The position numbers and the translations under genes are program-made. The notes below the pieces were generated by a model that saw only the letters and a list, made by a program, of their open reading frames with translations, did not search any database and was not told the origin of the DNA. DNA of 64,000 nucleotides from Chromobotia macracanthus (Eukaryota; Chordata; Actinopteri; Cypriniformes; Botiidae): NCBI GenBank assembly GCA_036877525.1, contig JAZGTH010000158.1, forward strand, positions 186,001 through 250,000, given 5' to 3'. Of the stretch, positions 9,645 to 22,000 are shown one piece after another (positions within the stretch are counted from its first letter, which is position 1; every line of letters starts with the position of its first letter).

Positions 9645-9676
<32 letters not shown>
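9645..9676. repeat. (TAA)n microsatellite
   Basis: About ten taa units in a row. Confidence 0.9.
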
Positions 9677-9684
9677 TCTAGACA

Positions 9685-10224
9685 GTGTACTAGGTCGGAT
9701 CAGGTTGAACATAATATATTAACACGACACCTGCTGATAAGCTCAGCCATGATACTTATCAGACAGTTTTTTTTGAGCCATTTGATATGTTCGCCACAGC
9801 AAGAATTTGAGAGGTGTATAACAGAGGTGTATAAAGAGCCTGACAACATGTGAGCTCTTAACTTGCAAAATCCACTTTCTAATTTTTACTTGCACTATTT
9901 TTTATATTAAATTAAAAAAAAACCCCCAATCTTACAATTATAACCTTAATAATGGCATTGACTCTAGTAATTACTTAAATAAATAGGCATAATAATATGG
10001 CATATGTCTTTACACACCAACTGTGTTAAAAATTTACAAAACCCCCTTTAAAATTTTTTTTTTTTTAAAATTTTTTTTTTTTTTTTATTATTAAAAAAAA
10101 AAAATAAATAACCACAAAAAAAAATTTAATTTTATTTTTTTCTTCTCTCCCCTTTTTTCACCCCCCAAACCCTAAACCCCTCCTTTTTGTGTACTAGGTT
10201 GCATCAGGTTGAACACAATATATT
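9685..10224. repeat. Pair of 36-bp direct repeats about 500 bp apart
   Basis: Copies at 9685-9720 and 10189-10224 both start gtgtactaggt and end aatatatt, with about 33 of 36 bases identical. The second copy follows directly after a homopolymer-rich block. Confidence 0.8.
10027..10188. repeat. Homopolymer-rich low-complexity block
   Basis: Long alternating T, A and C runs, ending with c-rich text (ccctaaacccctcc). Base composition is unlike anything else in the window, and the block may be partly an assembly artefact. Confidence 0.7.
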
Positions 10225-10917
10225 GAATCTAATTCACTACATACATATATAGGCCAACCACTAGTTTTAATCTAAAGAATAGATCTTTAATCTAATTGGG
10301 TACATACATGTTATACACTAGTAGAATTAATTCTTTTGTTGTATTGTTTTCATCCTTGGTTTTAGATTTCTATCTTGGGCTTTTAAATTTCTATTGAAAT
10401 AAAATCAGCAATAACAGACATATGGTCAATAGAGGGCAGCAAAGTACTTTGTACTTTCAGCATTGTTTGCAGGAGCAGCCCCAAGATCAGCAGCAACATT
10501 TATTTTAAATAAGTCTTTGATTATGCATGCAGTTTTTTATAGAAATTGAGAAACTACATGGAATATATGTTATGTATGTCTTTTAACAACACATTTCAAA
10601 CTTCCATTTCTCAAACTGCTGGACTAATTAAATGGACAAAGGTAATTAAAGTGGTAAATTTGAAAGTAGTGGTGACGGTCACAGAATCTATAAAGAAACA
10701 CTTTTACATGCACTGGGGTTCAGGTGGCTGACACCACTAGTGAAAATGCCTAGATATTGTTTTTTTTCTTTGTACAAGTTCTGTCACTTCAACTTGTATT
10801 GTAAAATGTATTATAACTTTATTGTTCAACTTTAAGAATTCTCTTTTCTCTGATTTAAAGAAATAAAGTCTATAAATATAATTTAAAATAATTATATACG
10901 CAATACGTGGATTTGTA

Positions 10918-10957
10918 ATATATATGTATATATATATATATATATATACATATATAC
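10918..10957. repeat. (TA)n microsatellite
   Basis: Imperfect TA run broken by single g and c bases. Confidence 0.9.
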
Positions 10958-11329
10958 TGTTAACTCTGAGTTAATATCTGAAATTTGTCCACTGTCCATA
11001 TCTGTGTTACATTGGGTATCTCTATAGACATAAATAAACATTGTAGAAGTAATAATAAAAATGAGTAGCAGTATTCAGACTGTTGACTAGTACAGGACAT
11101 GCACATACACAAGTCCTTGTGTTACTCTTCAAAGCTTTTCTGTCAGTGGCGTTTAACTGTACGCCTTTGTGTCAATAGCATCCCCTTCCCCCTCTTGCTC
11201 TTTGTGTACCCGCTTACTCAGAGCTGGTTGCGGGCTACATGTCACAGTGACTCTGTCATCATTTTCTCCCTCTATCTGTCTCTCTGAAGCCCTTCCCTGT
11301 CCTCCAGTCATTCCCGATCTCCCCCTCTT

Positions 11330-11480
11330 AACATATGTGACACGTCCCTATCCACGTGGCTGTGGATTAAAGGCTGGGATTGACAGTCACTGCCTCATGA
11401 TGACAGCCGCTCATGGGCTCTGTGAGAGGGGTGGGGTGTGTAGGGAGAGGGCGAGAGACAAAGGCAAAATGAGTGAGTGA
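11330..11480. other. GC-richer block with PBX/MEIS-like motifs, candidate conserved element
   Basis: Contains CACGTG (in tccacgtggctg), gattgacag at about 11377 and gatgacag about 20 bp on, in a block clearly richer in GC than its flanks. It has no splice-flanked reading frame. Proposed only as a candidate regulatory element. Confidence 0.25.
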
Positions 11481-13471
11481 GCGACGGTGAAGCATACAGT
11501 TTACTTGTTGTTAATCTGCTGAGGTGGATTGTCAGTGAGTGTTAATTTAAATTTGCCGTGACCTGCAAGCTGTCAGACTCCGGCTAAAATGAACCTTTTC
11601 ATGGTTTTGCTGAGGAAGAGTGTGAAATGTATTTTGACAGGAGGCATGTGTATACATACGTTCTTGCTTGTTTAATTTAGCACATCAGTTGCAAGAGTGT
11701 ATTAAGGACAGATGTGCACGTATGTGTCCGGGTGTTGGGAAGCGGGTTTCACGCATTGGTATCGTAGGGCAGTCGGGTCAGTGTAAGAAGTTTTGTTGAT
11801 CTTAGTGAGCCCTTCATCAACAGAGGATACATTGATGCTTTGTGTTCAGATTAACAGAACTTTGTGCTTTGAACTTTTTTGCCAAGTTTAAGTTGCGTTC
11901 AAGATTAAACTGCCAACTGCCTGTTGAAAAATATAATTTTCTTGTAACATGAAAACGTAAACAGAATTGTGCAGAATGGCTAGATTACTTGAAATCAAGT
12001 TAAATTCTTATACATTTGTATTCTTACATGTGTTTTAAAGAGTATCATTTAAATTTAATCTGGCACCATTGCAACTAAATTATAACAGTAAATTGTGATT
12101 TACTAATTTTTAATTATGATTTGAGGTCCTGATTTGGTTGGTGTTTTTTAAAGCAGTTTAGAATGCCAGTTTATAGACAGTGAGAAAAATAATGAGTTTG
12201 GTGATTTGGTGATCGACTGCACTCCTTTCATTACTAAACCATAACATGTTTCATAAAACGAAGCAGGTCTCGAAAAAGTATAGAGATATGATTGCGATAT
12301 GATGGTGTACTGTAAGCCCCATGTTGTGTAAGTTTGTTTTTCTGTACATGCAAAGATAGGAAATGAAAAGTTCATCCATTATTTGTGTTTTAGTAGTGGC
12401 CATCCTCTACAGCTCTGTTCAGTGGTGATGGTGTTGCCTTTATTTGAAGAAAAAATATTGAATTAGAATAGCTCAGTTTTAGAATAATATTCATTTCTGT
12501 CGCTTACATTCCTCATATTTTTCCAATTATGATTTCATTGTTATTGAGGAACATGATATGTTGAATATTTAGACTGAACTTTTTCCCCTCTTTCTTCCAT
12601 TTCAGTTTTAAAATGTCATGTCCTGCGTTGGCAGTGGAAAGTGTTGAGGCTGATTGTGTTTGATATATGACACTTAACCTGAATCTGAGAATAATGGCTT
12701 TTCCAAATAACTGATTTCTGGATCATGAATGTTTAAGGTTTTTGGTGACAAAACTTGTGTTTATTCTTATTTTTTATTTTAAACATGCTAACATTTAACT
12801 TGTTTAAATACAATATTCTGTCTATTTATGTGTATATTTGTAATACATTTTCTTATGTTACCTCTCAATATATAGCATGATTGGAAAAGACCAATTTGAA
12901 GTATGCATTACTTTTTATTCTGCATTAACCACACAAATCCAAGTTTGGAAATGAAACAGGGTAAGGCGAAAAGTTTGATATTTGTTTGACATTTCCCGCA
13001 TCTTATGCAAAACTTCAAATGCGATGAACATCGCATGAGAAAACCCAAGTAAACAGCTGCCTTTGGGGGGTGAAATGCCAAAATATAGAAATATAATTTT
13101 CATCATATTTCTGGCTGCATTAATTCACATCTTGATCAGACCATTAGTGTGGTTGGGTAGGGGGTTCGTGGTATTTTTCAGCTTGCTATTTCCGCTTCAA
13201 GCCCATATTGATGGGTCATCTTTTCCCTCTTGTTTCTTTTCAAAAGGTTTTCTCTCAGAAAAGGTCAAATACTTAAAACTATTTGCTTCACAGCATGTCA
13301 CTTTCCCTCAGAGGGCCAGTAGCAGAAAAGTAAGAGAGGATTTTCAGTAGACAAAGTGTGTCTTAGTGCACTTCCTCGGTTTTGGAGAGAGCGGGAGGGG
13401 GTGGTACTGACGGTGCACAACTGTGCCTCGCCTTGTGTCGGCTGTCTCTACAGGTTACTCTCTTGTTTCAG

Positions 13472-13575
13472 ACATTAGCCATTAACCGTGGGGAGAATCT
13501 GAAGATTCTGACAGTGAAGGTCAACATCCCCGACTGGGTGAAGAATGACTTCTGTAGGTGGTGTGTCAACGTCAG
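13472..13575 (+). pseudogene. srbd1: srbd1 exon A (LAINRGE segment), intact
   Basis: Acceptor cttgtttcag, donor AG|gttagc. 34 codons plus two bases encode T then [33 protein letters not shown]. This matches the SRBD1 strand just before the YqgF-like fold. No lesion. The preceding exon, which should end in a His/Gln-rich segment, was not found upstream. Confidence 0.9.
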
Positions 13576-13925
13576 GTTAGCACGGAACCCCCTCAAACAC
13601 TTCCTCTTCCTCATAGTGTGGCTCATTACTGTTGTCTGTTTGATGGGCAGTGGCTTGGCAGCTGACTTTTATACTACCAGTTGTGAAAGGTCCATAGTGA
13701 AATATTTTTCTTTTGTAAAGCTTTTGGGGAATATCAATTTATTATTGTCCCTCTTTTTTCCAAAAACATGGATTTTTCATTAAAAGAATGTCATTTTTTT
13801 CAAAATTTTATTAAAAAAAAACTAAAACCTAACTCTAATTAATTCTATTCATTACCAGTGTTAGATGGTAATTAGTGACTATTTGGGAGGGCTTATGAGT
13901 GTGTAAACTACTGTGTGATTTGCAG

Positions 13926-14031
13926 ATGGAAGCCACAGGGATTTGCACAGCCTGAACTGATGACGATTTTGAAGGACGTTGCTGAGGACTCCTAAAGGAG
14001 GCTTATTCTGCCCTTTGTCAGCTGAGGCTAG
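13926..14031 (+). pseudogene. srbd1: srbd1 exon B, two or more premature stops
   Basis: Acceptor gatttgcag. The split Arg codon joins exon A in phase, then W KPQ and GFAQPELMTILKDVAEDS. TAA at 13993-13995 replaces an aromatic codon, RRLILPFVS follows, then TGA at 14023-14025 where the family has Arg. TAG follows at 14029. The expected donor (...AG|gt) is not present, so the 3' end is approximate. Confidence 0.85.
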
Positions 14032-14156
14032 TTCTCCTCTGATACTTTTGTCTTCCATATGTTCTGTCTCAAGCATTCTGTTATTTGAACAGCACACAAA
14101 TACACATTTTCTCTAACATTTACTTCCGTTTGTCTCTTCTTTTGTCTCTGTCCTAG

Positions 14157-14317
14157 GGCTACATTGACTGATAGTGCAGAAAAAGAATCTATTGTCATGT
14201 TTGTTTGTAACCTGCGTCAGTGTCTTCTCATGTGTCCCTTGGGGGGGAGGGTCATCATGAGCGTAGACCCAGGATTTCACCATGGCTGCAAACTGGCCAC
14301 ACTTATTTCTAAAACGG
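14157..14317 (+). pseudogene. srbd1: srbd1 exon C (YqgF-like start), donor lost
   Basis: Acceptor ctgtcctag. 53 codons read [30 protein letters not shown] and [19 protein letters not shown]. SVDPGxxxGCKLA is the YqgF/RNase H-like motif of Tex proteins. The frame is open, and length and phase (ending ACG G) fit the next exon exactly, but the bases after the exon are AT, not GT, so the splice donor is destroyed. Confidence 0.88.
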
Positions 14318-15412
14318 ATTTTAAGGATATCAGACAGATTGTGTAATTTGAAAGTAGGCATCCAGGCATATCACTCAGTTTGGGTGAACTTCTGAAGATT
14401 AAAAAATCTGAAGATATCTCTATTAAACAATTTGTGGTAGGTCTATATTTCAGCAATTATATGTTCAGCAATTATAAATGCAGAACAATACCGGAATGAA
14501 TCATCATTGGCTTTTTCTAATTAATTGTAATTACAACAAAGTTGTAAAGCTTATGGAGCAGTGTCTCCTTGTCAGGTGTGAGGAGAGATTGTCAGGTGTG
14601 ATGAGAATGCTCATTGTGCCCTCTCTGTGGGTGGAGCTGCACGCTGTGCCCTGTCTGTGCCCCATGTCCAGGCAGCTGATCGGCCTGGCAGGTGTGTGTC
14701 AGGTGGCATCGCTGTGTTTTGCCCTCTGCCCTGCAGCAGAACCACATGCACAGACAGACCCAGCTTGACTGTGACAGGTCTGTGGGTGTGAAGTCACATG
14801 ACCTACCAAATTTTTGAGGTGTCCACTGCGATTAGATTGGCTCTCTCAGGCTGACAGAAATACCTGCTGTATTGTCTAAGAGGAGAGAGGAACAAGATAG
14901 AGGGAATGAGTGAAGTGGTTGACCAATGGCTGATGTCAATACTGATATCTAGACAGTATATAATGCAGTTATGTGTATAATACTAGGCAAAAAGATTGCA
15001 AATAAGATTGCAACCATTCCACATAATTTAAATTTATTTAATGTGAATTTAAATAAAAATTTTAAAAACGTCTATACAGAGGTTACTCAAAATTTACTAG
15101 ACATTATAAAATACAGAAAACTGACACTAGGCAGATTTAGTACTACTAATAATCAGCCAATGCAGGTATATTCAAAATGGCCCAATATCAGTGGATTATT
15201 TTTGCCTAATATATCGATCTTGTACTAGTAGAGGACAAACATGGGGGTCACCTATATCTCTTGTAAGACTTCCATCGAGTGTGAGCTATTTGAATTTAAA
15301 CGTGTTGTTAATTAGTTGATTTTACCATGACATTTTGTCTTAAATTTGGTCTCTTGCATTTTCTGCTGTGTAGATGTCATTATCTTCTCATAGGCTGTCT
15401 GTTTTTCCTCAG
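14318..15412 (+). other. srbd1 remnant intron
   Basis: AT-rich except for a GC-richer block at about 14560-14800. A 20-bp tandem duplication (ttgtcaggtgtga...) lies at 14569-14608. No other gene was recognised. Confidence 0.6.
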
Positions 15413-15503
15413 GTCAGATACGCCACACAAATGTGTTTTACCTGCATGGCTCTTCCAGACAAAGGGAGGCATAATAACTGTGCCATCTTATGCTTAAACA
15501 TAG
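15413..15503 (+). pseudogene. srbd1: srbd1 exon C2, two adjacent stops
   Basis: Acceptor tttttcctcag, donor AG|gtatta; 91 bp = 2 + 29 codons + 2, exactly the family length. Reads QIRHTNVFYLHGSSRQREA, then TAA TAA (15472-15477) where the family has Glu-Lys, then LCHLMLKH. The split Ser/Asn codon joins exon D in phase. Confidence 0.85.
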
Positions 15504-15641
15504 GTATTACAGTCAAATGATGACACAGGGTCACATGAGTATCTTTAAGGCACCAAAAAAATGTATGAGAAACTTTCTATTTAGTAAAATATGTTATAAT
15601 ATCTAGTCTATTTATGAATAATGTTTTTATTTTATTTTCAG

Positions 15642-15749
15642 CTGTCAGACTGTTGTCATAGGAAATGGCAAAGCATGCAGAGAGACTGAGGCTTTCTTTA
15701 CAGAGCTAATTAACTGGCGCTTCTTCCAGCCACTTGATGTGTCCTTCTG
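15642..15749 (+). pseudogene. srbd1: srbd1 exon D (IGNG motif), intact
   Basis: Acceptor ttattttcag, donor TG|gtatga; 108 bp. Encodes [18 protein letters not shown] then [17 protein letters not shown]. IGNGxACRETE is a signature of the YqgF-like domain in Tex and SRBD1 proteins. No stop or frameshift. Cys is split across the junction to exon E. Confidence 0.92.
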
Positions 15750-15862
15750 GTATGATTTACTATTTTCTTGAACAGTTGTACTGCAGATTTTTTTTGTAGA
15801 GTTCCTTTATGGTTTTTTGACATTAGCTATGCTGTGATGACTACAGGTGATCTCAGCCATTT

Positions 15863-16097
15863 TAAAGCTGCAATCCATAACTTTTGCCTCTCTCTTCCGC
15901 CACCTCTGTTTGAAACATTTACGTATGTCAAATGAAGCCAAACTGACATTTCTTAGGAAATCGGACCAGACAGCTCAAATTATAAATCATTATTATAAAT
16001 GTACTGTTGAGAATTGAGGTATGGTAAGGAGATGTTATATACTTGCTCAGTTACTGATTTTTGTTCATGTTTAACCCAAAAAGTTATTGCAGCTTTA
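15863..16097. mobile_element. Short inverted-repeat element (MITE), family 1
   Basis: Left end taaagctgcaatccataact and right end agttattgcagctttagg are inverted copies. The interior shares long stretches (e.g. aaactgacatt, attataaatcatta) with 30283-30506, so both belong to one repeat family. No coding capacity. Confidence 0.7.
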
Positions 16098-19000
16098 GGC
16101 ATAGCAGAGATTAAACCTGCATTTGTTTGTGGCCACATCTTGTTTATTTACAGTGTTAGTGTTGTAAGCTTGAAATCTGAAAGTGTTTCATCAGTAAATT
16201 TACTAAGAGTGAAAACAGCAACCGTTACAGTACGCAAGGGAGGAGAGGAAATGGTGCCGGCCTAGAATGTTTTACTCTTGCGGGTTTTAAATGGTATCTG
16301 GACCTTGTTTGACTGTCTCTAATTAAAAACAAATATTTCTCACCGTCCTTCAAACCAAACCAGGCTGATATGTTCTCATCCAATCCAAATAAAAGCTTGA
16401 TCTGGGATTGTCTCTCTCTCCATCTAGCTAGACTAATGTTTGTTGACTTTTGGTTCAGACTGGAGAGCTGCCCAGAGCCGCTCTGAAGTGGCCGTTTATG
16501 GCGTACATTGATGGCGGTTTTCATTACAGCTCTCCGCATCCCTCAGTGCAGCTCAGATGGGTTGCCAGGTCTGCCTCAGTAATTCTCAGCAAAGCATGAT
16601 GCGTCAAAATTGACATCCAAGGCACTCCACAAATGGATTCATTTCAGTCTCCATTCTAAAATGAAAGTGGACGATCTTTGCATGGGCAGTGTAGCATCTA
16701 TTGCCTGGTATAGGGTGCCAGCCTATTTGAACTTTGTCCTGGTAGTCGCAGACCGGTATTTATAGAAGCAAAGTGCTAGTTAAAATAAATGATACTGATC
16801 AAATTGCATGCCGAAACTTTCGCTTAAGTGGAGGAATGGCTTTACTTGAGTGAAAAGCTCAAGTCTTCTAGAAGAAACAAGGACTGGATACATTTGTGTA
16901 AAAACATCTGAAGCATGTCACGTCTTACAATCTCAGAGTGTGATGGTGTATGGTATCATTCCAGTCTCTATCGTACGACTTTAATGAACATTTAGGTGAA
17001 CATTAATTTTAGTTAGGTAAGGTATAGGTATAGGGAATTTAATCATAATAAATGTGACAATTAATCTAAAAATGATCATTTACTAATCATTTACTCAACT
17101 TCAAACAGTTGGCTTTCTTTCATAGAACCCAAAAGATGTTAATGAATGTTAGTGATGTTAATGTTAGCAGAATGTTAATGACTTTTTGAGAAGTTTAAAT
17201 TTAAAGATATCTGTGATCTGTAACATTGTAAAGGCCTTTTGTGGTCTTTGATTTTATTTATGTGTGCTTGAGTGTATGTACTTCGACCAGAGTGTTTTTC
17301 AGCACATTTTTTCGCCTTGAAAGTTCATCTCCACACTGCACTTTGTACGCAGCTAGTCAAACATCATCTTGGAGAAAAACATCATCTTCTGCCCCGACCC
17401 ATCATTCCTGTTTTTCCTGCCTTCTGTCCCAGCATCCCCTCTAACTACTTCCTTTCCTCACTTTCGTCTGACTGACACTGTGGAATGACAGGCAGTGGCA
17501 GCTGACTGTGTGCGGTAATGAGCCTGCGGGATAAGTCTGTGGTAATGAGTCTGCCACACTGCTCTCAGCTACTTGGTGCTCCTTCATTTAAACCAAGAGC
17601 CTGTTGAGTTGGTGGTGATATTATTTGCAAAGAACTGGGATAAACACTGATTTTTTCATAGGTTCATTTATTTATTACAGATCATTACAGATCATCAAGC
17701 CTTTTTTGATCATTTGTATTGGCTCGTCTTGTAATGGAAATCTATCGACCATTTGCTTGCATACCCATTTATACAATACTATACAAAGCTAGCCTGATAA
17801 TATCCTGATAATAGCCTGATCTTCCAGTGAGAGTGTGGTAATGTTATCTGTTGTACAGATTTTTCCCGTGGTACAGAAGCAAGATATGGTGTAGGTGTAA
17901 TCAGCCTCATCATCAGCTCCCATATGTGATGAAGAGTTGTCCTGTCCCTGAACTTTCATCAGTGAGGTCTTCTCAGATATATTAACTGAGATTTCCACCA
18001 TGCTCTGGAAACCCACTGCTGTCTTCTCTGTGACCCACCTCTTATTACTGCTGCCTGGTGGCTTTATTCTTGTAGACAGTTTCTTATATGTTTGAATTAT
18101 GCGTAAAGTTCACAAAATTAATTTTGAAACACTTTACAATGGGTTTATACTATGGGGAGATTCCTGGAAAAGTAGCACCTCTGTCTGTTTGTGTTTTATC
18201 ATCAGTATTATTACTGTGTGTGTGCTGAATTCTTTATTTCCACCCCTTACATCATGACTAATATATACTTAAAACATCTAACACATAACAATTCCAAGAT
18301 GATCTTTGTTGTCTTGGTATCAGTGCACTGCTGAAAGAAAGACACAGATTTGCTAAAGTTATGTTGGCTTGACAGTGTTGTCACAAATGCTTGTTTTAAA
18401 ACTTATACTCTGTTTATCGAGTGTGATTTATCCATTATGTGTTTTATATCCACTTTCATTTATCTTCAGAGGAAGGTGCCGCTCAGCTGACTGGTCATTG
18501 CTGCTGTTTGGCCCTGACTTTGCCTCTTGCCCCTGACGGACAAGATGACATATATCTTGCTTAACGAAGGTGCCTGTAGTGTTCCTGACTGTCAGGCCAG
18601 TGATCATGTTACAGAGCTTTGGCTACAGACTGATTGGACAGCTCTGTCTGTTCTTAAGGTTGAAGAGACAGCAGCAGTGGCCACCCTTCTCGCCTCAGGC
18701 TGGCTCTCTGCCACCAGCCGACCAGTCTCTGGTCATTAGACTCAGTTTGCAGGGGGACAGGGAATTACAGCAGCTCTCTTCTTCATTTTGTGTCCACTTT
18801 GTTCATATTTAGTGTATGCTGCTTGAATCACAGATCGTTGTTTCTGTTTTACCAGGAAGAATATACCACTTCTGAGAATCTGAGAAAATCAAATTTTAAA
18901 TTAAATAAATTTTAATAAATTGTTTGCAGATAGTCAAGAATACACTACAGGAAAGTTGTTTTGGGGTTTTCTGTCTTGTTTAAACATATACTCTATTGGC

Positions 19001-22000
19001 AAATTAGTTTTTGTTCCTTGTTTTAAACACAAACCTCAATAAATGCTGTTTTCTCAGCAAACAAGATTTACTATCTTATGCTATTTTGTATACTAACTAG
19101 TGATGTGTCTTTTAGTGTCATGTTTCTGAATTCCTTTTTGCCCCAGGTGGACTGAGATCATTTGTGGCTGTAAGGACTGGATGACTAGAATTCTACGTCA
19201 GGGCTGTTTGGCCTCTGAGGAGGGTTCTGGGTAGGGTGAGTAGGACAGAGATGAATGAGAAGGAGTATATGCCAGTCATAGGCCCTCAGCTAATGGCTCA
19301 CTGAGGGATAGATGTCCGCAGATGTCACAGAGGACATCCAGAACCAGTGGCTTTACAAACAGCTATTTAATTTTGATTGACTACTTTTTATTCACTTGAC
19401 AATATTAACATTTATGTTAATGTCTGTCTTATATTGTTGTCATAATGCCATCTTAGGTTTTTAAAAGATAGATTTGTTTTTTAGATTTTAATGTCAAATT
19501 TGTATTTGTATTATAAGAAATTTTTGCATCTGTGTTATACATTTATCAGACAAGTTATTTAACTTGCTGTGAATACTTTCTTGCATTTAACAGTTTCCAC
19601 AAGAATGGACGTGGAAAATGCAGTGTCGCTCGCCTTGTGCTGATTGATCCTTGTCAGCCAGCTGTAGATCAAGCATGCGGTCTGCATGAAAGTTTTCATT
19701 GCCTTAAACCAAGATGCCAAATCCTCATCTGTCAATTTCTATCTAATGGCCTCTTGTGATGTCAGAACAACTGGAAGCAATCCCCACCAGTGACGTTTTT
19801 ACAATGCTGCACATTTCATGCCTCATTTACTGTTTGACCATTTTAGGTTGTAGTTTATAGCCCTTGGAGTATTAAAAAAGCAAGAATGCAAGCAACTTCA
19901 AAACATTAAAACCTCAATTCCAGTTCTGCATATATGAACTAAACTTCCAATGAAACCTAAATTAAATTAGAATATGGATTAGAATCTGGGAGTGCTTGTT
20001 TGAGTGCTTTGAACTAGATGCAGTCCACAGTGTAAATTAAATATTTGTTTGTTAAAATTTACTTTTGTTTGTTGAAAATACAGATCTTTAGATCATACAA
20101 AGACATATGTTTGGTTTAGATGTGCTTCATGACACAAACATAGCCAGACACAATTACAGCCAGTCTGGACACAAACAAATCACCATCCCAACCGGCCCCC
20201 ATAAGCTCTACAGGAAAACATCCACTGAGCTGGACAGCTAACACTCTCTGCAGCAGTTCTTTGAGAAGATGGGAGCTGAGGGGGTGATGAACATCTGCCA
20301 CTACTTTGATGTGAGTGACTGTGAGGTTTTGCTCTTTTCAGACTCATGTGGTGGTGGCAGCTTGAATGTGGTGTTAACTGTGCCTCCACACTGACTAGGC
20401 ATTTAGCCTCTAGCTCAGAGTCTGAGACTGATGGCCTTTGGCACCTGCCATTTTGACCCTTTTCTAGGCAAAAAATGTCATTGTTTTTAGACTTGGCATT
20501 GGCCTGATATCCGATGATTTTCATTTTCTTTAGGCCAGAGTCCCTTGGGTCATCTGCATGTGAGTAATAGTCCAAGATTATTTTTTATATTTATACAAAC
20601 AAATACAAATTTTATATGTATTAGATATGGCATATTTAAATTTAAGTTATTTTTAAATTAGTAATGCACTGAATCTGTTAAGAACCATCCTAACTGGCCA
20701 ATAAAATAGATAAAATAGATTTTTTCCACCCCATTCTGTTTTCCTAAACAAGGAAACAGATATGTTTTCCATATGCTTTACTTTATACTGTATAAAGTGA
20801 ATGTTGCCTTTTCACTAGTTCACTTATTAGTTTATTGGATTGTGAAATCTTGAATTAGAATCTTGAATCTGGTTACAGGGCCTAATTCTCAGCTCATGAT
20901 CACAGTTTTAGAGAGAAACATGGCGCATACATGCTTTCTGTCACGTTAATCTCCAAAGTCACTATATATGGTTAAGAACAGTGTATGTACATTCACCACA
21001 GGTTTTGTGTATCAAGTTACTGTAGTGATGATATCTCTTCACCCTGCCAATGGATCTGATGAATGATTTTAATTAGCACGTGTTCAGGGTGCCGTTAAAG
21101 GGGCAAGTATCAAAATATGTTTCCATCTCTTGATGTCACCCTGTGGTCAGGGACTTTGAGAGCAGGAGATGGACCAGCCTAAAGGATTATGACAAATACA
21201 GAAAGTACCACAGTTACAGTAAAGGGGGGTGCTGGGCTGTGACTTTGCCCGGGGACAGTCATAAGCACATGATAGTCCCCAAAGTGTGTGTGTGTAAGTA
21301 GGTGACTCTCAAACCTTAAGGGTCATTGGATCATCTACAGCACTTGCAGACAGGGTTTGTCTTTGTGTTGTCATGTTCTTCTATTTGTTCTGGTATTTTT
21401 TTATATTTTTATATCTGGTCCGGTCTGGCTGGGCCAGGGCACAGATAGCTTCCTGCAACCTGCATGCTATATGTAATGCCCTTTGTCAAGTTCAGCCATG
21501 GCCTTGATAAACTCAAAAGAGTTGGTGATTGTGACGCATATCCATGTCAGAGTTGTTCAGGGTTTTTACCCAGCAACCCTTGCAGCCCTTCAAAATCAGA
21601 CTGAATTTTCACTCTCTTCATTTTCAATACCTGTTCTTTTCTGTATTATAAAAGACAGAACTTATTTTAGGACCATCATTCTCATTTCAAATAGCTATAG
21701 TAATGTAACATTAAGTTCCATTATTCAGCAAACCATTATTCATGATGTCCAATCTGAGCTGCAATGCTAGAATGCCCATTATGCTTCCAAACATGTTTCA
21801 TATACACTAAAGGGCTACTTCTATAATAGATTTTTTGTTTTAATATGAGAAATTGAATGGTTTTATTAAATTTCAAGGAGTCAAGGATTTCCAAGATAAA
21901 AATAAACTGCAGTTTAATAATACTAAAATAAAAAAATGAATAAAATAATAAAAAAGCAATAACAACATATTTTAACTGTATTGTTCAAAACAAATCTTTG

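Larger units (their letters stand above)
8418..13471. other. Repeat-rich gap between the hydrolase start and the first srbd1 exon
   Basis: No exon was recognised on either strand. This is where the 5' half of srbd1 (low-complexity N-terminus and the Tex-like N-terminal helical region) would be expected. It holds several microsatellites, a homopolymer-rich block, a direct repeat, a small CRE/ETS cluster near 9505 and a GC-richer block near 11330. Confidence 0.6.

Noticed and set aside
13382..13783. 133-codon plus-strand frame
   Set aside because: It contains srbd1 exon A in frame but runs through both splice sites into introns.
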